A stretch of 52,409 nucleotides of DNA, taken from assembly GCA_000403215.2 (NCBI GenBank), contig KE159535.1:107213-159621 (forward strand), given 5' to 3'. The notes beneath the pieces are model-generated. The model saw only the letters and a list, made by a program, of their open reading frames with translations, did not search any database and had not been told where the DNA came from. The first letter of the stretch is position 1; the number at the start of each line of letters is the position of its first letter. A program made the translations under genes and the position numbers. Source of the stretch: Lachnospiraceae bacterium A4. Its GTDB lineage: Bacteria; Bacillota; Clostridia; Lachnospirales; Lachnospiraceae. Of the stretch, positions 52,389-52,409 are shown piece by piece.

Positions 52389-52409
52389 AAAGTATTGATT
52401 TTATTTTTT

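Overview
The window looks like chromosomal DNA of a gut-type Firmicute, most probably Lachnospiraceae/Clostridia. This rests on Shine-Dalgarno sites of the AGGAGG type before most genes, a clostridial-style DEAD-box helicase, an HD-GYP/response-regulator fusion, a Cache-type chemotaxis receptor, a FliB-like protein and a rich set of IS elements. I see no rRNA, tRNA or CRISPR array. By eye the first ~19 kb is of moderate GC, while ~19.7-48 kb is clearly AT-rich, apart from the IS elements, and has the look of imported accessory DNA.

Layout. 1-1 kb: junk edge with a broken DNA methyltransferase. 1-7 kb: GNAT acetyltransferase, DEAD-box RNA helicase, HD-GYP phosphodiesterase with a receiver domain, FliB-like protein and two small unknown genes. 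7.0-9.0 kb: a complete ISAs1-type element with 18-bp terminal repeats and a 10-bp target duplication. 9.3-11.8 kb: a cropped HTH gene overlapping a membrane-protein gene, followed by two further envelope genes. 11.8-13.9 kb: a chemotaxis receptor.

Defence-like region, 14-32 kb. (a) 14.2-19.1 kb is a compact cassette: a three-gene minus-strand operon (255-aa protein, then two P-loop ATPases, one clearly BrxD/DUF2791-like) divergent from a DECH-box SF2 helicase. A DUF262 remnant follows, and the block is bounded by ~97-bp imperfect direct repeats. I cannot match it exactly to a named system; it recalls the ATPase plus helicase parts of BREX type 2 and Shango. (b) 19.7-21.7 kb holds a 55-aa exported peptide gene tail-to-tail with a tandem-HTH regulator, whose upstream region is split by an IS4-family element. 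(c) 23.6-26.0 kb holds an ImmA/IrrE pseudogene and a three-gene operon ending in a PIN-like nuclease. (d) 26.1-32.2 kb is a RADAR-type anti-phage operon: 4-TM membrane protein, RdrA ATPase, RdrB adenosine deaminase-like protein.

32.8-34.1 kb is an IS graveyard (IS66 remnant and an IS5/IS1182-like transposase tail). 34.2-48.1 kb is a minus-strand surface-polysaccharide cluster: GT2/GT4 fusion, DUF2142 membrane protein with a duplicated N-terminal module, acyltransferase 3, polyprenyl-phosphate glycosyltransferase with DUF2304 partner, several GT2 enzymes, a GT90/CAP10-like enzyme and a Wzx-type flippase. 48.4-52.4 kb holds a 34-aa membrane peptide gene cut off from its upstream DNA by an IS1182 element, then another IS4-family element at the window edge.

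How the parts fit: the polysaccharide genes probably build and export one surface glycan. The 14-32 kb block is a stack of independent anti-phage or toxin-like modules collected at one site, as the repeats, remnants and insertions show.
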